Below, piece by piece: positions 1-9,000 of a DNA stretch of 64,000 nt. Every line of letters starts with the position of its first letter. Position 1 is the stretch's first letter. A model generated the notes under the pieces. The model ran no database searches. It was not told the DNA's origin and saw nothing but the letters and a program-made list of their open reading frames with translations. The stretch lies in NCBI RefSeq assembly GCF_018614075.1, contig NZ_JAGGOZ010000013.1, positions 116,523 through 180,522 on the forward strand, in the 5' to 3' direction. The stretch is from Streptomyces sp. ISL-94 (GTDB lineage Bacteria; Actinomycetota; Actinomycetes; Streptomycetales; Streptomycetaceae). The translations under genes were made by a program, and so were the position numbers.

Positions 1-2931
1 TTCCAATACGGCGCGCCGGTCGGTGCGGAGGTCGTGCTGTCGGGCAGCTTGAAGAGTGCCGGGGAGAAACTGAACCCCTGCGACCTCGCCGCCTTCGACG
101 CATTGGCACAGGCCGTGCTTTGCTGGGAACCGCCGGAGATCCGACGCGTTTCGGTACTCGTCCAGCACATCGCTCCGCTGTGCCGCCTGCTGCGCGAGGC
201 CGTACGGGAACAGCTACGGGCCGAAGCCGGGCTGAACGCGGCCGACGCCGCCGCCGACCGTCCTTTCACCGGCCTCAGAAGCGACTGGCGCCGGCTGCTC
301 TTCCCCACCGCGGACGACGCGACCTTCGCCGACGGCTATGCCCAGACGGTCACCTTCGCGCTGCTTCTCGCCCGCACCGAGCACATCCCGGTAACCGACA
401 CGAGCTTCCACGAGATCGGCCGCCGCCTCAATGCGGGCCACGCCCTGATGGGCAAAGCCCTTCAGCTGCTCACCGACAATGTCAACGAGCGGTTCGAAGT
501 GACCTTGAACCTCCTCGCCCGTACCGTCGCGGCCGTCGACTGGGAGACCATCCGGCAGGGCAACCGGGACGCCTACCTCCACCTCTACGAGTCGTTCCTC
601 TCCGCCTATGATGACAACCTCCGCCAGCGCAGCGGCTCGTACTACACCCCGCACCAGGTCGTCGAGGAGATGGTGCGGATCGCCGAAGAGGTACTGCGCA
701 CCCGCCTCGGCAAGACGCGCGGCTACGGCGACGAGAGCGTGTACATCGTCGACCCCGCGATGGGAACCGGCACCTACCTGCACACCGTCATCGAGCGGGT
801 GGCGCGACAGGCTGCCGAGCGGCACGGCGAGGCCATGGCACCCGACGCGATCGGCCGGCTGGCTCAGCGACTGTACGGCTTCGAGCTCCAGATGGGCCCG
901 TTCGCCGTCGCCGAACTCCGGGCCGCCGACCTGCTCAAGAAGCACGGCGCCCCACTCCCGCCGGGCGGACTCAACCTCCACGTCACGGACACGCTCGACG
1001 ACCCCTACGTCCAAGAGGAGCAACTCGCCTCTACGTACGCCGCCCTCTCCGTGTCACGCGCTCGCGCCAACCACGTCAAGGCCAACGTCCCCGTCACCGT
1101 GGTCATCTCCAATCCGCCGTACGACGACAAGGCGGAGAACCGCGGCGGGTGGATCGAGAAACGGGTGAAAGGTCAGGGCCGTCCTCCCCTGGACGACTTC
1201 CGGTATCCGGGCAACGGCCGCTACGAGCACGCACTGAAGAACCTGTACGTCTACTTCTGGCGCTGGGCCACCTGGAAGGTCTTCGACGCCCATGCGGACG
1301 ACCGGCACGGCGTCGTCTGCTTCATCACCCCGTCGGCGTTCGCCACCGGTCCCGCCGGGCGGGGCATGCGCGACTATCTGCGCAGGACGTGCGACGAGGG
1401 GTGGGTCATCAACCTGTCGCCGGAGGGGCAGCGATCGGACGTGGCCACCCGCGTGTTCCCCCATGTCGCCCAGCCGTTGTCGATCTGCGTGTTCGTACGG
1501 CGCTCCGATCACGACTCCGACCGTCCCGCGCGCATCCACTACCGGGCCCTGCAGGGCAAGCGGCCGGAGAAGTTCACCCAGCTCCGGGAGGTGAGTCTGG
1601 ACGACGGGGGCTGGCGGGACGCGCATGCGCGAGGGGTGCGGCCGTTCACTCCGGCCACCTTGTCCGGGTGGGACGACTATCCGGCGCTGGACGAGGTGTT
1701 TCCGTGGGCAAGCCTTGGCATCACGTCTAACAGGTCCTGGGTGACCTCTCCTTCAACGGCGGTTCTTGAACGTCGATGGGCTCGTCTCAGCGGTGAGACG
1801 GACCCGGAGGCCAAGGCCCTCCTGTTCAAGGAGACTGATAGCCGCAGTCTCGATTCGCGGCCGGCAAGCCTGTCAGGGTTTACGCATCCCGACCGGCGCA
1901 TGTTCGATGAGCTTCAGACCAGCCCACGGCTCTTACGGATCGGACTACGGAGTTTCGACCGCCAGTGGCTCATCGCGGACAACCGAGTCATCGACCGGCC
2001 TCGGACGGAACTGTGGGAGTCGTTACAGCCGGGGCAGGTATTCCTCAATCAACAGAGCAGCCATGAGATACACAGCGGTCCCGCGCTGATGGCAACCGCG
2101 CTGTTACCGGACACCCACCACTTCAACGGCCGAGGCGGAAGGGTGCACCCCGTCCTCCATCCCGACGGCGGTGCCAATGTGCCTACCGGACTGCTCCGGT
2201 ACCTGGCCGGTGCCCTCGGCGCGGACGAGGTGACCGTGCACGACCTCGCCGCCTACGCCGTGGCCGTCGCCGGGCACAGCGCCTTCACGGAGCATTTCGC
2301 CGAGGAACTGCTCACCCCAGGTGTCCGGTTACCCCTCACCCGAGACCCGGTGCTGTGGAGCGAAGCGGTCCGCGTCGGCCGCGAGTTCCTGTGGGCGGCG
2401 ACATACGGCGACGTCAGCACCCCTCCAGCCGGGCAGGAGCCGGGCCAGGAGAGCGTCGCCTTCCCGGCGGGAGACCCGCGGCAGGTGCGGTACGAGACGG
2501 GGATCGGCACCACCGTGCCCGACGCCCTCGGCTACGACACGGAGACCGGCACCCTGCGCGTGGGGCCGGGCACCTTCACGGGTGTCCCGCCCGAGGTCTG
2601 GAACTACGAAGTCGGCGGGATGAACGTCGTCAAGAAGTGGTTCGGTTACCGCAAAGCCTCCCCCACCAGCCGGAAGACCAGCCCGCTCGACGACATCCAC
2701 ATCACGTCCTGGCCGAGCGAGTGGACCGGGGAACTGATCGACCTGCTGTCCGTCCTGCGGCGGCTGGTCGACCTCGCACCCGCGCAGCAGGCGCTCACCA
2801 CGAAGATCGTGGGTTCGCCGGTCATCACCGTCACCGACCTCACATCGGCGGGCGTGCTCCCGCCGCAGCCCGGGGCGACTCGCGCCCGTCGCCGCGTCGT
2901 CCTTGACTTCGGCCGGGCGGACGAGTCATGA
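1..2931 (+). CDS. Type ISP-like restriction-modification enzyme, C-terminal part (5' end outside window)
   Basis: The frame is open from base 1, so the gene begins upstream; about 976 codons are visible. An N6-adenine methyltransferase core is clear: the SAM-binding motif DPAMGTGTYL lies near codon 252 and the catalytic NPPY (VVISNPPYDD) near codon 370. After it comes a long target-recognition region ending in WNYEVGGMNVVKKWFGYRK and IVGSPVITVTDLTSAGVLPP, a tail I recognise from type ISP enzymes. In that family a single polypeptide carries nuclease, helicase, methylase and recognition domains; the first two would lie before base 1 and cannot be checked here. Base composition falls somewhat around 1720-2110, inside the recognition region. 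The gene ends 6 bp into a convergent small gene. The methylase call is firm; the ISP assignment is by family resemblance. Confidence 0.85.
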   Translation, partial: FQYGAPVGAEVVLSGSLKSAGEKLNPCDLAAFDALAQAVLCWEPPEIRRVSVLVQHIAPLCRLLREAVREQLRAEAGLNAADAAADRPFTGLRSDWRRLLFPTADDATFADGYAQTVTFALLLARTEHIPVTDTSFHEIGRRLNAGHALMGKALQLLTDNVNERFEVTLNLLARTVAAVDWETIRQGNRDAYLHLYESFLSAYDDNLRQRSGSYYTPHQVVEEMVRIAEEVLRTRLGKTRGYGDESVYIVDPAMGTGTYLHTVIERVARQAAERHGEAMAPDAIGRLAQRLYGFELQMGPFAVAELRAADLLKKHGAPLPPGGLNLHVTDTLDDPYVQEEQLASTYAALSVSRARANHVKANVPVTVVISNPPYDDKAENRGGWIEKRVKGQGRPPLDDFRYPGNGRYEHALKNLYVYFWRWATWKVFDAHADDRHGVVCFITPSAFATGPAGRGMRDYLRRTCDEGWVINLSPEGQRSDVATRVFPHVAQPLSICVFVRRSDHDSDRPARIHYRALQGKRPEKFTQLREVSLDDGGWRDAHARGVRPFTPATLSGWDDYPALDEVFPWASLGITSNRSWVTSPSTAVLERRWARLSGETDPEAKALLFKETDSRSLDSRPASLSGFTHPDRRMFDELQTSPRLLRIGLRSFDRQWLIADNRVIDRPRTELWESLQPGQVFLNQQSSHEIHSGPALMATALLPDTHHFNGRGGRVHPVLHPDGGANVPTGLLRYLAGALGADEVTVHDLAAYAVAVAGHSAFTEHFAEELLTPGVRLPLTRDPVLWSEAVRVGREFLWAATYGDVSTPPAGQEPGQESVAFPAGDPRQVRYETGIGTTVPDALGYDTETGTLRVGPGTFTGVPPEVWNYEVGGMNVVKKWFGYRKASPTSRKTSPLDDIHITSWPSEWTGELIDLLSVLRRLVDLAPAQQALTTKIVGSPVITVTDLTSAGVLPPQPGATRARRRVVLDFGRADES

Positions 2932-3345
2932 GCGGTCGGCGCCCGTCTCACCGGTGCGGACGTAGGACTTCGCCTGCTCCAAGTTCCATGTCCCCTCCGC
3001 GAGTCGTCTCAGGGCGAGCCCGGCGGGGCGGGGCGCCGCGCCCGTGGACACGGTGTCGGCGAAGGATGCCACCGCGCTCAGGCGAGCCGTCAGCTCGTCG
3101 CACTCCGCCGCGCGCAGGGCCGCCGCTCCGAGCGGGGTGAGCGCGAGGCTGCCCAGGTCGCCACCCCGCCGCTCCACCAGTCCGGCCCACACCAGGGTCG
3201 GCAAGGCGTCCCGGATCTCGTCCGTGTCGAGGTCGCGGGCCAGATAGGACTCCGGTTCCCTTTCGGGAGCCGGGAGGTCACACAGATCCAGTTCCTGCAA
3301 CAGGTGTTGTTGGAGCGGCGAGAGCTGACCGCTGGAAGCGAGCAT
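2926..3345 (-). CDS. Small winged-helix-like protein of unknown function
   Basis: A 139-residue protein starting at MLASSGQLSP. The segment DEIRDALPTLVWAGLVERRG followed by LALTPLG has the spacing of a winged helix (recognition helix, then wing), so a DNA-binding or adaptor role is possible. No catalytic motif, signal peptide or membrane segment is seen. A longer frame reaches 3417, but it would run almost to the divergent glycosylase-like gene at 3425; the ATG at 3345 has GGGAG very close upstream. It converges on the ISP gene with a 6-bp overlap and shares a promoter gap of about 80 bp with its right neighbour. I do not recognise the family; co-location suggests an accessory of the defence island. 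Confidence 0.6.
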   Translation of the reverse strand: MLASSGQLSPLQQHLLQELDLCDLPAPEREPESYLARDLDTDEIRDALPTLVWAGLVERRGGDLGSLALTPLGAAALRAAECDELTARLSAVASFADTVSTGAAPRPAGLALRRLAEGTWNLEQAKSYVRTGETGADRS

Positions 3346-3424
3346 GCTCCCAGTATGGCCCGCGTCGTGTGCGACACCGTCCCGATATCGAGGTGTTGAT
3401 GATGCGATACGCGACACTCAGACC

Positions 3425-4114
3425 ATGAGCGCGACCGAGGTGGCCATCATGCCGGACGGCACTGCGGTCCCCGGCCGCGACGAGGTGCTCAGCCAGAAGA
3501 TCCCGTTCGACCGGGCGCGTTGGCTGCCCTGCCTGCCCGGCCCGGACTGGTGGCCCGCGGAACTCGACGACTGCCCAACGGTGGCCGGCCGGACCAGGGT
3601 CGACCGCAGCACGGTCTTCGGCATCGCCCGGCGCTCGGACACCGCCGAAGGCCGACGCCACCTTCTGACCGCAGCCCTCGTCTGGGGCACCGGGACCAGA
3701 GCCCAGTCGGTCGCGCGGCGCGCACGCGTCTTCGCGGAGTCCCCGCCCCGAGACATCGATACGCACCTGGGAGCCGCCTTGGGCATCCTCCAGGAGGAGG
3801 GGGCCGTCGCGGCGTACTACGCCTTCAACAACGACCACCGGATCAGGTTCCTGGGCCCGGCGTTCTTCACCAAGGTGCTGTACTTCGCCGGGCACGAGCA
3901 GTGTGCTGGGGCGTGGCGTCCGCTGATCCTGGACCGTTTCGTCGCCCTGGCTCTGCGGGCAGTCGACTCCGGCGAGAAGTGGCGCGGAGGAGGCTGGACC
4001 ACGCCGCGCTACAGCCGCTACCTGGCTCTCGCCCATGACCACGCACAACGGGAGGGAGTCCTGCCGGACCAGATAGAGGCCGCGTGGTTCGCCCAGGGCA
4101 GGCGGCTGGTCTGA
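3425..4114 (+). CDS. OGG-fold DNA glycosylase-like protein
   Basis: A 229-residue protein resembling the bacterial family annotated as 8-oxoguanine DNA glycosylase OGG fold. Visible hallmarks are LLTAALVWGTGT followed by an Arg-rich helix (RARVFAE), and the helix-hairpin-helix-like stretch FLGPAFFTKVLYFAGHEQ followed by LILDRFVALALR. In OGG enzymes this region holds the HhH lysine and a later aspartate; K in FFTK and D in LILDR are the candidates. Family members often sit in phage-defence loci, where base excision activity could act on modified DNA. Start: ATG at 3425 (MSATEVAIM), with no clear ribosome site; an upstream in-frame ATG at 3344 would overlap the divergent gene start. Fold call fairly confident; substrate unknown. 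Confidence 0.7.
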   Translation: MSATEVAIMPDGTAVPGRDEVLSQKIPFDRARWLPCLPGPDWWPAELDDCPTVAGRTRVDRSTVFGIARRSDTAEGRRHLLTAALVWGTGTRAQSVARRARVFAESPPRDIDTHLGAALGILQEEGAVAAYYAFNNDHRIRFLGPAFFTKVLYFAGHEQCAGAWRPLILDRFVALALRAVDSGEKWRGGGWTTPRYSRYLALAHDHAQREGVLPDQIEAAWFAQGRRLV

Positions 4115-4180
4115 CCCGGGCGACGGCGTCGAGCCCCGCCGTGGAGGCTCTGCCAGGCAGGTGGGCCGGAGGCTGGACTG

Positions 4181-4699
4181 TTACGTGCCGTGCGTCTGAT
4201 GGTCGGTGTTCGGTGGGGCGTGTCCGTGGGTGAGGATCTCCGCCCAGACGGTCTTCGTGTACGCGTCGCGGACCGTGTATCCGCAATGGTCGGCGTATGC
4301 CTGGACGAGCAGCAGTCCGCGGCCCGAGGTCTCGTCGCCGGGCGGTGTCATCACGAGTGGTGGGAGGCGCTCGGGGCGCGTGTCCGTCACCTCGACGCGG
4401 AAGCGGTCGGGCAGGAGGAGCAGCGTCAACCGGAAGTCCCGGCCGGGGAGGCGGCCGTGGCGGATGGCGTTCGACGCCAGTTCGGCGGTGACGAGGGCGA
4501 CGGCACGGGCCGGGTCGGAGTCGTACGGGAGGCCCGTCCACTCGGTGAACGGCTGGACGGCGAGCCGGCGGGCGAGGCGGGCACCGCGCCTCGTGCTGCT
4601 GAAGCGCAGGGTCAGTTGGCGGACTGGCGTGAGAGGCGGCTTCGCCGCGGCGGTGAGCTGATGGTCGGTCACGGTGTCAGCGTGACGGGGTGCCTGCAC
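4181..4699 (-). CDS. ATP-binding anti-sigma-factor-like protein (HATPase_c_2)
   Basis: A 172-residue GHKL-type ATPase of the RsbW/SpoIIAB-like class abundant in Streptomyces. The N-box reads ELASNAIRHG, the G1 region VEVTDTRPERLP and the G2 region SGRGLLLVQAYAD. There is no transmembrane segment or sensor domain, so it should be cytosolic and act on a protein partner, either as an anti-sigma factor or as the kinase-like partner found next to WhiJ/DUF397 pairs. The start is uncertain: GTG at 4699 gives the full frame and GTG at 4672 would shorten it by nine residues; neither has a good ribosome site. It is divergent from the XRE regulator at 4900, the usual arrangement of this trio. Confidence 0.8.
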   Translation of the reverse strand: MQAPRHADTVTDHQLTAAAKPPLTPVRQLTLRFSSTRRGARLARRLAVQPFTEWTGLPYDSDPARAVALVTAELASNAIRHGRLPGRDFRLTLLLLPDRFRVEVTDTRPERLPPLVMTPPGDETSGRGLLLVQAYADHCGYTVRDAYTKTVWAEILTHGHAPPNTDHQTHGT

Positions 4700-4766
4700 C
4701 GCTGACCAGGTACGACGGCCGTACGTCCCCTTCGTCGTACGGCGGGGGTGGCCGGCGGTGGGCTTG

Positions 4767-4797
4767 GTTGTACGGGGCTTGTACGGGCGTTGTACGG
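4767..4797 (+). promoter_or_regulatory. Three direct repeats TTGTACGGG at 11-bp period
   Basis: TTGTACGGG occurs at 4767-4775, 4778-4786 and 4789-4797, one DNA turn apart and so all on the same helix face. The gap separates the divergent HATPase and XRE-DUF5753 genes. Related GTACG words are also scattered through 4705-4745. Phased direct repeats in a divergent promoter gap are typical operators; the XRE regulator is the obvious candidate reader. The operator role is inferred. Confidence 0.5.
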
Positions 4798-4899
4798 GTC
4801 CGGCGCGTGTCCCGGTTCCCGCGCGTCGCGTTGGACATGAACCGGTGGCGAGCGCGGCCGTGGGCGGGGCGCGGAGCGGGATGGGAAGGGCGTGGGACT

Positions 4900-5766
4900 G
4901 TGAGGACGGTACGGGACGTAAAGGACACGCGGACGGGGCGGGGCGCGAAGACCAAGGACGAGGGGCCCGATGTGCCGGGGGTTTGGTCGGCGTACGGGGT
5001 GCTGTTGCAGTACCTGCGGAAGCGGACCGGGTTGAACCAGCAACAGCTCGGGGATGCGATCGGCTACTCGCTGGAGCAGGTCGCCTCGGTGGAGCAGGGG
5101 CGGCGGCCGGCGAAGGCCGCGTTCACGGCGGCGGCGGAGCAGGCGCTGGAGGCGGGCGGGGTTCTGGAGGCGCTCCAGGAGGAGGTGGATAGGGCGAAGT
5201 TGCCTCGGTTCTTCCGTAACTTCGCGTTGATCGAGGCGGAGGTGGTGAGCCGGTTCTCGTACGATCCGCTGCTGGTGCCGGGGCTGTTGCAGACGGAGGA
5301 GTATGCGCGGGCAGTTTTCGCCGGGCACTGTCCTCCGCTCAGCGAGGAGATCATCGACCAGCACACGGAGGCGCGGCTGAGTCGGCAGAAACTACTCACG
5401 CGGATGCCGCTCGCTGAGTTGTCCTTCGTCATCAGTGAGGAGGCGTTGCGCGATCCGGTGGGCAGCCCGGAGGTGATGCGCGCACAGTGGCAACGACTGC
5501 TGGAGGTGGGCGCGTTGCGGAATGTAGATGTCCAGGTCATGCCCGCCCAGCGGGGCTTCCACCCAGGCAAGAACGGTCCGTTCGTAGTGGCGGAGACGCA
5601 CGAGCACAAGCACCTCGGTTACTTCGAGTCCCAAGGCGTGGGGTGCGTCGTCTCAGAGCCCACCGAGGTCAGTGCCTTCGCCATGCGATATGGCAAGCTG
5701 CGATCGCAGGCCTTGAACGTCGAGGAGTCCGCGCGACTCATCGAACGGATGGTGGGAGAAACATGA
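4900..5766 (+). CDS. XRE-family regulator with DUF5753 (WhiJ-like)
   Basis: A 288-residue protein. The helix-turn-helix lies at about residues 25-75 (LLQYLRKRTGLNQQQLGDAI, then EQVASVEQGRR), followed by the DUF5753 domain to the end (PLLVPGLLQTEEYARAVF, VQVMPAQRGFHPG, GPFVVAE). GTG at 4900 was chosen because GGGAAGGG lies just upstream and the resulting length fits the family; the frame is open further upstream. Streptomyces carries many such paralogues, each usually paired with a DUF397 protein and a HATPase, acting in developmental and antibiotic control (WhiJ, the AbaA locus). The stop overlaps the DUF397 start (ATGA), so the two are translationally coupled. Probable autoregulation through the repeats at 4767-4797. 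Confidence 0.88.
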   Translation: MRTVRDVKDTRTGRGAKTKDEGPDVPGVWSAYGVLLQYLRKRTGLNQQQLGDAIGYSLEQVASVEQGRRPAKAAFTAAAEQALEAGGVLEALQEEVDRAKLPRFFRNFALIEAEVVSRFSYDPLLVPGLLQTEEYARAVFAGHCPPLSEEIIDQHTEARLSRQKLLTRMPLAELSFVISEEALRDPVGSPEVMRAQWQRLLEVGALRNVDVQVMPAQRGFHPGKNGPFVVAETHEHKHLGYFESQGVGCVVSEPTEVSAFAMRYGKLRSQALNVEESARLIERMVGET

Positions 5767-5969
5767 GCGTGGAGCAGATGGCCGAGCACGTGTACGGGCT
5801 GCACTGGTTCAAGAGCAGCTACAGCGGATCGGACGGCGGCGACTGCGTGGAGGTGGCCGCCGGCCTGGACGCTGTGTACGTACGTGACTCGAAGGCCGTG
5901 GGTGACGGGCCGGTGCTGCGGGTGGGCCGGGGCGAGTGGGCGGCGTTCGTGGCACTCGCGGTGGGGTAG
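5763..5969 (+). CDS. DUF397 domain small protein (BldB-like)
   Basis: A 68-residue protein, the whole of which is the DUF397 domain: LHWFKSSYSGSDGGDCVEVA, then VYVRDSK and a final EWAAFVALAVG. DUF397 proteins act with the neighbouring XRE-DUF5753 regulator; in the WhiJ system the small partner is thought to modulate DNA binding. The ATG overlaps the regulator stop by 4 bp. Transcription should end at the hairpin 5994-6041. Confidence 0.9.
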   Translation: MSVEQMAEHVYGLHWFKSSYSGSDGGDCVEVAAGLDAVYVRDSKAVGDGPVLRVGRGEWAAFVALAVG

Positions 5970-5993
5970 GGCCGACTACAGCTTCTGAGCGGA

Positions 5994-6041
5994 ACAACGG
6001 GCTCGCTCACGTCACTGGGGTGACGTGAGCGAGCCCGTTGT
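5994..6041. terminator. Bidirectional terminator, 21-bp perfect stem
   Basis: Bases 5994-6014 (ACAACGGGCTCGCTC...) pair perfectly with 6021-6041 across the 6-base loop CTGGGG. It lies between the convergent DUF397 gene (end 5969) and the DrmMI-like gene (end 6054) and can serve both strands. Confidence 0.85.
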
Positions 6042-6053
6042 CATGCCGACGGC

Positions 6054-9000
6054 TCAGAACAGGGCGCCCTCAGCGCCCTCACCGAAATCCGACCCACCTC
6101 GCGCGGCAAGCTGCTCCTTGCGCTTCCGGATGGCTTCGGGTGAGGGTGGGGGCAGGTCAGGGTGCTTCTCCCTCGCCTTCTTCTCCGTCACGCCCTTGTG
6201 CAGGCCGAGATGAACCTCGTCGGCGTATGCCTGGTGGTTCAGCTGGCGCAGGCGGTCGATGATTTCGGTCCGGGCGGGTAGGCCAACGGTGTAGCGGACG
6301 CCCTGGTCAGTCTCGTGAAAGCCGTGGTCAAGCGAGAAGGTTTTATAAGTAAGATCAACCGGCACCGTCTCTCCGGACTCATCCAGGAGGTCGTGCCAGC
6401 CATACGCTTCAACAGCACCCTTGTCGATCTCTTTGTGTATACGGCGGAGTTCGACGATTTCCTCGTCCTGACACTCGGGATTGTGAAACAGCTTGTAGGT
6501 GTCGGTAAGACCCAGGTTACGAGCGGCCATCAAATCACGGCGATGCGAGTTCAGTTGAGCACCTACGCGATACAGATGTTCCGGCAGTCGAGGGCGAACG
6601 AGGGTCTCAAAGACATCACTCGAGGTGTAACGCAGATCACCCTTCATGGTGGAGGCACGATCAATTGACCACCAGTAGTGCGGCGCACTGGAGAGAAAGG
6701 CCAGGAGAGCAAGATCGTCGGAAGCGAACACGATCAGCTGTTCACTGAACACCTGTCCTGTTGCGACAAGCATCGGCATGATCACCTTGCTCACTCGAGC
6801 AACAACTAGACACTGCTCCAACGACGCAATCGCGCTGTACATACCTGGTGCCCGCTCAGCGAACTGCCACCAGCGATCACGCCGTGCGGCACGATTGTTG
6901 AGTTCCCGCTCAGGCCTGACTTCACGGAGAACCTTCGCGTACGCCCTGGGATACCTCTTCGCAACGCTTTCCTCCCAGCCACGGAAGAAGATGATCCACC
7001 GCACCGGATCCCTCATGGTCCGCTGATTGAGATCTTGCCCATTCAAGTATGGGAAAAGGACGTCATTGTACGACTTATCCTCGGCAATCCATGCCCTCGC
7101 ATCCTGCTCGGGCAGGGTGAACCCCAGACTGTCAGCTTTGCTGCCATTGAAAGAGAAGTTCGCATTCCCCTTCAAACGTTCGCCCCAAGAGCTCATCCTC
7201 GTGTCTGCGTTGAGTGATGACGAAATCCCGTTCGGGATGGCAAGATCATCCAACACAGAGAGGGAATCAGGGCCCGGAGTAACCGAACTGGACCATACTG
7301 CACAGTACTCAAGCGCAGCCGACCTCGACGGCCAAGGACGGCTCTTGATGGCTCTGCGAATCTGAACACCTCGCGAAATAAGCTGATCCAGGCCAACTTC
7401 ACGGGTGTCTCCCTGAGCTAGGGTATTCGTGGCAATCAGGGCTCCTTGCCCCGCCGCGTTCATCAGATCGTGCACCCTCAGACAGAAGTACCCGACGAGG
7501 TCAGCATTTCCTCGTCTACCTCGCGCGACATTCTCCACCGAGTACTCGCGGTAAGCGTCCCCGAACGCTCCTGTGATTTTACTGCCCCCAAGAAAGGGAG
7601 GATTCCCTACAATGGCGTCGAAGCCTCCCCGTCGGGTGAACACCTCCGGAAACACCAACGGCCAATGCACCGGCCGCCGTTCCAACGCCCCCTCCGGCAG
7701 CTCCGCCCCCAGCCACTCCTCCGCCGTAGCCCGAGCTGCCCGCACCACCTCGGAGTCGTCCTCGACCCCGTCCTCCATGATCCGCTGCACGATCCACGCA
7801 GCCCGAGGGAACAGGTCCCTGACCCGCTCCCCGCCGTCCTCCTCGTACCAAGGCACCCGCCCCGAAGCGCAAGTAGCCAGCGCCGCACCCGTAATGAGGT
7901 CGCCCACCAACCGCAGTCGCCGCGAATGCCGGTTGACCTCCTCCAGCCGCTCCCGCTTCTCCTGGAGCGCAGGCAGGTCAACCCCCTTGATGGCCGTGAT
8001 GGCCAACCGCTCCTGCGTCAGCTGGTCCACCATCTGCCGCGCTTGCTCAGCCAGGATGTCGGTCTGCTGCCCCGGCTTCATGTGCACCGACTGGATCTGG
8101 TCCATGGTGTGCACGCCCAGCAGCGAGTCGCCCGCCACCAACCGGTCGTCCAGGAACGTGAACGGTCGCCCTGGGTCCATCGACACCAGCCACAGCGACA
8201 GCTTGGCCATTTCAACCGCCATCGGGTTGATGTCGACCCCGTACAGGCAGTGCTCGATGATCTGGCGCCGCGCCTCCACGACCACCGGGTCCTGTTCGGC
8301 GTCCGCCGCCGTCACGGCGTCCACCGCGCGGCCGGCCCGGTACGCCATCGCCTTCAGGTCGCCGTCGTTCTCCTTGGCCTCGATGAGCCGGTCCGCCAGG
8401 TAACGGCACGCCGCCACCAGGAACGCCGCCGAGCCCATCGCGATGTCCGCGACCTTGAGGTCGAGGATCTGGTCCGCCGACTTCAGGCGCCACTCCCCCG
8501 TGTCCGCCGTCTGGAGCGGGCCCGGCTCGTACACCAGCGGCTCCAGCGCGTGCAGCACGACCTCCTCCGCGAGGAAGCGGGGCGTGTAGTGCGTGCCCGT
8601 GTTCTTGCGGAGGGAGGACTCCGTGACGTACAGCGCGCCGTTCGGGATGACCGTCGGCAGGCCCCGCAGGTCGTCCCGGAGGATGCCGACGAAGGGGAGC
8701 AACCGCTCCGTGAGCGCCGGGTCCTTCGTCACCGCGTTCAGGCGGCGACGGGCCTCCGCCGACGCCTCCGCCCCGAGCGGCGCCAGCTTCTTCTCCAGCT
8801 GGCCCGCCGTCGCCGGGGGCTTGGGGTCCTTCCACTTCTCGTGGACGGACTTGGCGAGCGTCCCCACGGAACCGCCGGCCTTCGCCGCCAGCGCCTCCAA
8901 CTCCCGCAGCGTGACCTCGTGTTCCAGACCATCCGGGCCGATCAACCCGACCATGTGCTCGGTGGCCCTGCGCCCGTCGTACGACAGCAGGCCCTCGTAC

